Of a stretch of 64,000 nt of DNA, positions 58,168-64,000 are shown piece after piece; within the stretch, counting starts at the first letter, position 1, and every line of letters starts with the position of its first letter. The stretch is from Rapana venosa (Eukaryota; Mollusca; Gastropoda; Neogastropoda; Muricidae), in NCBI GenBank assembly GCA_028751875.1, contig CM054156.1:52030548-52094547 (forward strand), in the 5' to 3' direction. The translations under genes were made by a program, and so were the position numbers. The notes under the pieces are model-generated. The model searched no databases and had not been told where the DNA came from. It was given only the letters and a program-made list of their open reading frames with translations.

Positions 58168-61100
58168 CATCATCATCATCATCATCAGACCCGTGACCTT
58201 GGCGGTCGTGGGGGAGACATGAAAGACGATGCCGTGGTAAGCCTCCTCATCCCATCTCGGTCCTCTGGCTCTGCGCAGTAGTTCCGAGTCTTTCTCATCC
58301 GGGTCAATCTCTGATGTTGTCCATCATGACTTGTTCTGTCTTCCCTCTTCTGCCACTTCGAGTGTTCCCTGCAGTACTGTTTTGGGCAGAGTGTTGTGGG
58401 GGGATCGTGGCCGACCATGTCAGCTTTTCTTTCTTGACGATGGTGAGGAAGGGGTTTCCTGTGGACCTGCCAGCCGTTGTTATTTTGACTCTTGACTTAT
58501 TCATTGGGCTTTCGTTCTCTCAGGCATGTGCCCAGTAGTTTTTCTATGGCATTTTGTTTCGAAATGTCTGGATTCGCTTTGCTTGTTTCAGCATGTCAAT
58601 GTCAAGGGTTTCACATTCCGTACAGCAGGATTCGACTGGAATTAGGCTTTTGTAGTGCTTTTGTGTTGATGGGAAAATGATATATTTACTTTTCCCATAT
58701 GGTGGTTGAGTTTGGTCATGGAAGGATAATGTTGCCATGGCTTTTCTGACTTTTGATTTCTGTCGCGATCGCCCGTCCTTTGTGAGTGTAGCGCCGTGGT
58801 AATTTAAAGCGGTCTACTCATACAGTTTGATTGCCGTTCATGTAAATTTTAGCGGATGGCATTGCTCGTGCTGTTCACATGTACTTTACTTTTCTCCGAG
58901 CTCACCTCATCCCATCTTGCTCCAGCTCTGTTCTCATGTCTGGTCGTTAGATCTTGCAGCTCTGTGTTACTTCCCGCCCATTGAGGTCAATGTCATCGGC
59001 AAACCGTAAGTTGTTGAGGGGTCTGCCGCAATGGGATGGTTGGGTGGAAGTCATGGAGGGTCTCTCTCATGATATTTTCCAAGAACAGATTGAAACAGGA
59101 CTGGAGGTAACAGGCATCCTTGTCGGACCCCAACTGTGGTTTTGAAGTAGGTCTCCGACCTGATTGTTCAAGAAGGACTGCACTCTTGCCGTGTTGTATA
59201 GTTAGCTTGATGGTTTTGCACTGTCCTTCTTCAATGCCAAACTTCTGAGGACCTGCCACTGGCCTTCGTGACCATACTCTGTCAAAGCCTTCGTGAAGTC
59301 GATGAAGTTGTGGAACAGGTCTCCTGTGTTGAAGATGTTTTTCCTTCAGGATGTGGCAGTTAAAAAATCTCCCCCCCGTTTCGATTATGCTCCTGCCTGC
59401 AGGACCCAGCTTGTTCCTCTGCAAGGTGTTCTTCTGCCTTCTTCTTGAGTCGATTCAAAAAATAACTTTGAGCATGATCTTGCTGGCGTGGCTGATGAGG
59501 CTGATTGTTCTATAGTTTTGGGATTTGGCCGGAAATTACCCTTCTTGGGCAGGGGTTATGATGATGATTGTTCCATTCTGTGGACACTGTTTTGTCTCCC
59601 AAATCTTCTGAGAGATAGACTGTAACCATATGTGATGGACTGTTTCGCACCATGCTTGAGCAAGCTCTGCTGGTATATTGTCTGCTCCTGGGGATCTTTC
59701 CTACTGGTAAGCTGCGGATGCTTCCTTCCACTTCTTCCCTCTGTATAGGTATGGCGAGGGTGCTATTGATGTTGCTGCTTTCTATTCTATTATGATCTTG
59801 TCATGGTTTGTATTGGGTTAGTTGTTCAGTTCTTGACAATATTCAGACCAACATGTTCAATGCACTGAGCTTTCTGTGAGGAGGATTCCGGAGTGTCTCA
59901 ATGGATGATGATTTGGTTTGAAGTGGATTTTGTGAGTTTCTTAGGGGTCGTATGCCTTTTTTATTGTTGCCCTCTTTCATGTTTTTTTCGATCTCATACA
60001 ATTGTCACTGATCCACTTCTCTCTGGCCTTTAACATGACTCTTCACGAGATTGTTGGCCTCCGGTATTCTTTAGGGTAGGTAGACCTGGTTGGTTTCGTG
60101 CTCTTCTTGTATCGCAGTGGTCCAAGATGTCATTGGTGTCCATGGATGGTGTTTAATTCCTCTGACGACCGAGTACCTCTCTGCTGTTTCTCGGACTGTC
60201 TCATTGAAGTTGTTGGTTGAGGTCATTGATGTCATTTGTCCAGGTGGGTTTAATGCCGCAAAACGTCGCCAAGCTTAGCTTGGAAGATCTCTCAAACATC
60301 TGATCTTTCAGTTTGTTTCACGTCAAATTTGATAGTGGGTTTTGCAGGCTGATTTGTTTTATTCGTTTCTTTTTAATACCAGCGCAAAGGTCGTGGTCGC
60401 TGCCTATGTCAAGCTCCAGGGTAGGTTTTTGTTCGGGCTCTGTTGATGCTGGATTTGATGCGCGCCGTGGGTGTTAAGATAAAATCTATTTGTTATGGAT
60501 CTTGCTCGTTTGGCGCAGGCCAGGTTGTCCTCCTTGACTGCTTGTGGGAGGATAGAGGGTATTGGCAATGGTAAGGTCTGTGGGTGCAGAGGCAAACTCC
60601 ACAGCAGACGTAGTCCCCTGTCGTTGGTCTCCAGTTCCTCAAACTGACAAACTGTTCCGACCCATGGTTGTAGAGTAAGGACCTTACTTTTGGGGTTAAA
60701 ATCCCTAGGGATGATGGTGATGTCTTCTTGGGTATTTTCTTAATGGTTCACTTCAAGATCTTCATAAAATTCTTCTACTTTTCATCTGTATTATGCGACA
60801 GATTGATGGTGATAGATTTGTGATGGTGATGTTTCTTGGGCTTGGCCGACACCCGGATGCTGATAATCCTGCTGGAAGCCGGTGTACAGCTGATAATGCA
60901 CCCCACTACTTCCTTTTGACAATAATGCCATCCATCGTTGGTGATGTTTTCTTGGCCACTGTAACAGATCTTGTTTGCCTTTCTTCAGTCAATGTCTCAC
61001 CAAAATCTGTTATCTCACTTCTCCTAGTCCAATAATGTCCCATTATATCGGCTAAAGCTCTCTCTGTTCTTTGATTTTTCCGCATGGTTGTAGAGTGTAC

Positions 61101-61440
61101 GGACGTTCCATGTTCCATTGGGATTTGTTCTCTTGGGAGACTTACGTAATGTTTTAACTCCAGTAGCTGACTTCTCACTTCCCCCTGGTGTTGATCAATG
61201 AAAGCGCGGTCGTTGGTAACCCGGGACCTCGCAACGATCCAGGGTATCATTTCGGCTGTGCATTTGTCTTTTCATGTTTTTTTCTGTGGGAGGCTTAGGA
61301 TATTCCTTGTGGCGCCATTCTCATCTCCAAGTCTCCATATGTTTTGGGTTTTTTCTATTGGGGTTTCCTCCCCCACATGCGACAGGTTGTACTGGGTTAC
61401 ATGGATACCAGTAGCAGTAGCAGAGAACTTCTCTGACTGA
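58168..61440 (-). mobile_element. Full-length, degraded RTE-like LINE (~3.27 kb)
   Basis: Minus strand, 5' to 3'. The 5' end TCAGTCAGAG matches the start of the copy at 32746. Next come WNVRTLYNH (about 61.09-61.12 kb), GADNIPAE (about 59.68 kb), NRLKKKAEEHLAEEQA (about 59.43 kb), TVGVRQG (about 59.13 kb), the catalytic FADD (58992-59003), VKKEKLTW, and a RGRRK/MMDNI-like C-terminus (about 58.3 kb). It ends in (GAT)n repeats. It has many frameshifts. At least one further LINE sits between this copy and family 1. Confidence 0.9.
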
Positions 61441-61559
61441 CCTGACATCACTTTTAGCCAAAATAGATAATAATTATAGTTGATGATTTTGTTGTGTCAA
61501 ATAAGTCTACATGACTTAAATGGCAATAAAAATATTCTGAATCTGAATCACAATCAACG
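61441..61559. other. Flank of the LINE, no feature
   Basis: AT-rich, no target duplication recognised. Confidence 0.4.
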
Positions 61560-61675
61560 ACACCACTCACACACACACACACACACTCACACAACACACA
61601 CACACACACACCACACACACACACACACACACACCCACAACACACTACTACACACACACACACACACACACACTC
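61560..61675. repeat. (CA)n microsatellite
   Basis: CA tract with CAC and ACT interruptions, abutting the SINE head. Confidence 0.95.
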
Positions 61676-61679
61676 ACAG

Positions 61680-62008
61680 TGATAGCCCAGTCGTTAACAT
61701 CATTGAGATCGCAATCTGATGAACCGGTTCGATTCTTGTTCATGGAATATTTGCCCTGGAGTTAAATCAGTAGCAGACTCCACTCTCACCAAAAGGTCCT
61801 TCGAATAAGGACTAATTAAACCGAGGCCTCGTTATGCCAATGCACGCAGTATATCTTGCGCACACGTTAAATCCTCATCCGCTTTTCGTAAGAGTAGGCC
61901 ATTGTGTGCCGGTGGGAACAGATATTTACAAAACGCATACACACGGGGACAGGATGTAAAAATGCACATTAATGCTTATTCCATTATCCTCGATATAAAA
62001 GAATAAAA
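61680..62008 (+). mobile_element. Complete SINE family A, plus strand
   Basis: Box A TAGCCCAGTCG at 61683-61693 and box B GGTTCGATTCT at 61726-61736 (33-nt gap) sit in a 5' tRNA-like head. The body includes ATCTTGCGCACACGTTAA and TAGGCCATTGTGTGCCGGTG. The 3' end is ATTCCATTATCCTCGATAT followed by AAAAGAATA. About 328 bp, the best full-length reference for this family. Confidence 0.93.
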
Positions 62009-62084
62009 TTTATATCAAAAAAATCACGCTTTCCATATTCCAAAGTCAAGTGGATGATCGGAAAGGCTTCTAATAACTTGTGTA

Positions 62085-62345
62085 AGTGTGTGTGTAAGTG
62101 TGTGTATGTGTCTGTGTCTGTGTGTTTGTTGTGTGTGGGGGGGGGGGGGGGGAGACTGTAATAGGTGTATGATTATGTTAGTTTTACGTTGTGGTGTGTG
62201 GTGTATGTGTATGTATGTGACTGTGTGTATTGTGTGTCTGTGTGTGTCTGTATGCTGATGTGTGTGTGTGTGTGTGTGCGTGTGTGTATGTGTGTGTGTG
62301 GTGTGATGTGTGTGCGAGCGTGCGTGCGTAGTGAGCGTTGTATGT
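62085..62345. repeat. (TG)n with a G-run
   Basis: TG tract containing 16 G in a row at about 62137-62152 and CG interruptions at the right. Confidence 0.92.
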
Positions 62346-62429
62346 GTTTCGTGTGTTCATATTCAAGTCAGTCACAAGTCAAGTCAATTTTTTATTTCCA
62401 GATGGTACCTTTGAATAGCAATCCATTTG

Positions 62430-62705
62430 CTTTTTTTCATTGGGTGTTTGTAGTGTGCGTGCTTTTCGTGCGTGTGCTTGCAGTGCGGGGACAGCGTGCC
62501 ATGCGCGCGTGCGTTTGTGTGTGTGTTGTATGTGTGCGTGTGTGTGCGCGCGTTTGTGTTTGGTGTGTGTGCCGTGACGTGCGTGCATGAGTTTGTGTGA
62601 TTGTGTGTGTTATGTGTGTGTGAATTTGTGCGTGCGTGTGAACACGTTGATGTTTGTGTGTATGAATGTGTGTGGTGGTGTGTGCGTGTGTCTGTGTGTG
62701 TTTGT

Positions 62706-62737
<32 letters not shown>

Positions 62738-62815
62738 ATGTGTGTGTGTAGTGGGTGTCTGTGTGTGTGTATGTGTGTATGTGTGGTGTGTTCTCGTTTA
62801 AGTGTGTGCTAAGGT
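62430..62815. repeat. (GT)n imperfect, long
   Basis: GT with GC and AT interruptions throughout; frames over it are artefacts. Confidence 0.92.
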
Positions 62816-63500
62816 CTGCATGAGAAGTTGTTGAATTTATTGTTATAAACTGATGTTAAGATGAAGTCCTTTTCTATTATTCTGCCTCTTCGTGGAATAC
62901 CAACCCTTAACTATTTGTTTTCTATCATTTGAGTAATGATGTTTTTTGTGCTGTCAGCAACAGCGCACGTAAAATGTCCCACGGCAAACAAGGGGAGTTG
63001 TCCCGCGCAAAATTGTGTAGAAAAACGGCTCTTTGATAAGGACGATATTTTTTTTTTTTTTTTTTTTTAAACAAAACACATGCAGACAGGGAAAAGAAAT
63101 GCAACTGATAATAGGTGGGAATGCTCCTGTGGTTACGTGCTCTCTCTGTGGAGTTGGATTGGATAAGCAAGTTTGCCGGTGACTTCAGTGGTACTCGACT
63201 TAACCACTGAAGATTTCTCTGCGTAATACAGAACTGCTCTTCTTAAGAAAGTTGAATTACTGCGAACGTAGCACCAAACTTCTGTCCCTGCTTTCTTACC
63301 CTCTCCTGTATGCGCGTGCCTCTCTTGTCCTTTATTCCGTTCCTCTTGTACAGGTCTAATGTTCCGCTATGGTGAACTTGTGGCGCACGCAACCGCTTTT
63401 GCCCACAATTGAGGTAGCTGCATTCTGATTTCGGGGAAACTTTGAAGTCAAACCTACCAGTTTTTGCCAAGAAAGTTAGCAAACACCCTCCCTGCTCTTT
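62816..63500. other. Mixed sequence with a poly-T run, no gene
   Basis: About 21 T at 63048-63068. A 98-codon minus-strand frame at 63243-63539 is not recognised. Confidence 0.5.
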
Positions 63501-63665
63501 TTGATTGTCAACTGTCTTGGGTTTTGTCGATGTGCACAAGTCTGTAAGTGTCCCGTGCGTCTATGAGAACAGATGATAAAATTGTCAAAACCGTTTGCAC
63601 TCAGGGACTGTGTGTAAAAAGGCAAATGAGTGGATATTCTATTATCCACGAAAAAGGTTTATAAA
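63500..63665 (+). mobile_element. SINE family A 3' fragment
   Basis: Contains GAACAGATGATAAAATTGTC and ATTCTATTATCCACGAAAA, a diverged family A end. Confidence 0.6.
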
Positions 63666-64000
63666 TCAAATAAATGCACGTGTCTGACGTATCCTTCGAT
63701 AGGCGACATTCATTTTGATTTTCCCCTTAATCGAGAAAGAAAGTTCATTGCTCAGAATGAAGGCCAAAATCTCACGGTCTACTCGTTATGTAGGTGAATG
63801 TCTCCACCATCATGTCCCTTTACTTCCCGGATTTTGAAATGAATGTTCTTTGTTGTTATGATTGTTGTACCCCAATCGACTGTAATTGACATAATTTACA
63901 CACATGCATGTATGCAAAACGATACGATATCTTATTTTACTGTCCTAAAAAAATGTTCTTGTGCCTTGAACGATTCCTATACACGGGAACTTGGTTTATA
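63666..64000. other. Right edge, no feature seen
   Basis: AT-rich; no recognised repeat or gene before the window ends. Confidence 0.5.

Overview
The window looks like intergenic, repeat-dominated DNA from an invertebrate, most likely a marine gastropod or another lophotrochozoan. The grounds are very dense microsatellites of every class, several degraded non-LTR retrotransposons with apurinic-type endonuclease and reverse-transcriptase motifs, tRNA-derived SINEs, and no operon-like coding. I find no convincing intact host gene. Almost every open frame over 60 codons is either low-complexity microsatellite or a retroelement remnant. The only host-gene candidate is a short 3' terminal-exon-like segment at about 39.9 kb.

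Layout. 1-3.26 kb is a tandem array of about 0.9-1.1 kb units (four starts), one of which carries a truncated LINE with a 9-bp target-site duplication. About 3.95-37.73 kb is a block of roughly 11.7 kb present three times head to tail: unit 1 about 3.95-15.41 kb, unit 2 about 15.41-27.07 kb, unit 3 about 27.07 kb to the gap. The units share order and orientation of non-coding sequence, SINE fragments, an inverted-repeat element, a LINE 3' fragment and microsatellites. They differ by unit-specific insertions (SINEs, a 3.2-kb LINE in unit 3), a 3.6-kb deletion in unit 3, and expansion of a 14-bp minisatellite in unit 1 only. Unit 3 also carries a high density of one-base indels, suggesting poor consensus, and ends in a 500-N gap (37727-38226).

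38.2-45 kb is mixed single-copy-looking sequence with SINE fragments, a tRNA-like 85-nt segment and large microsatellites. 45.2-49.4 kb is a second tandem array (0.77-0.90 kb units). 49.4-51.7 kb is low-complexity DNA. 51.7-54.5 kb holds three copies of a conserved 150-200 bp block, plus a complete tRNA-derived SINE and the 3' end of a CR1/L2-like LINE. 54.66-61.44 kb is a retrotransposon nest of three LINE families. 61.5 kb to the end holds a full-length SINE, GT/CA microsatellites and SINE tails.

The main biological story is retroelement structure. One LINE 3' end (about 53.98-54.11 kb) has the same terminal sequence as the tails of SINEs elsewhere in the window, which suggests a SINE/LINE mobilisation pair. 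The three 11.7-kb paralogous units also act as filled and empty sites, which allows individual insertions to be ordered in time.
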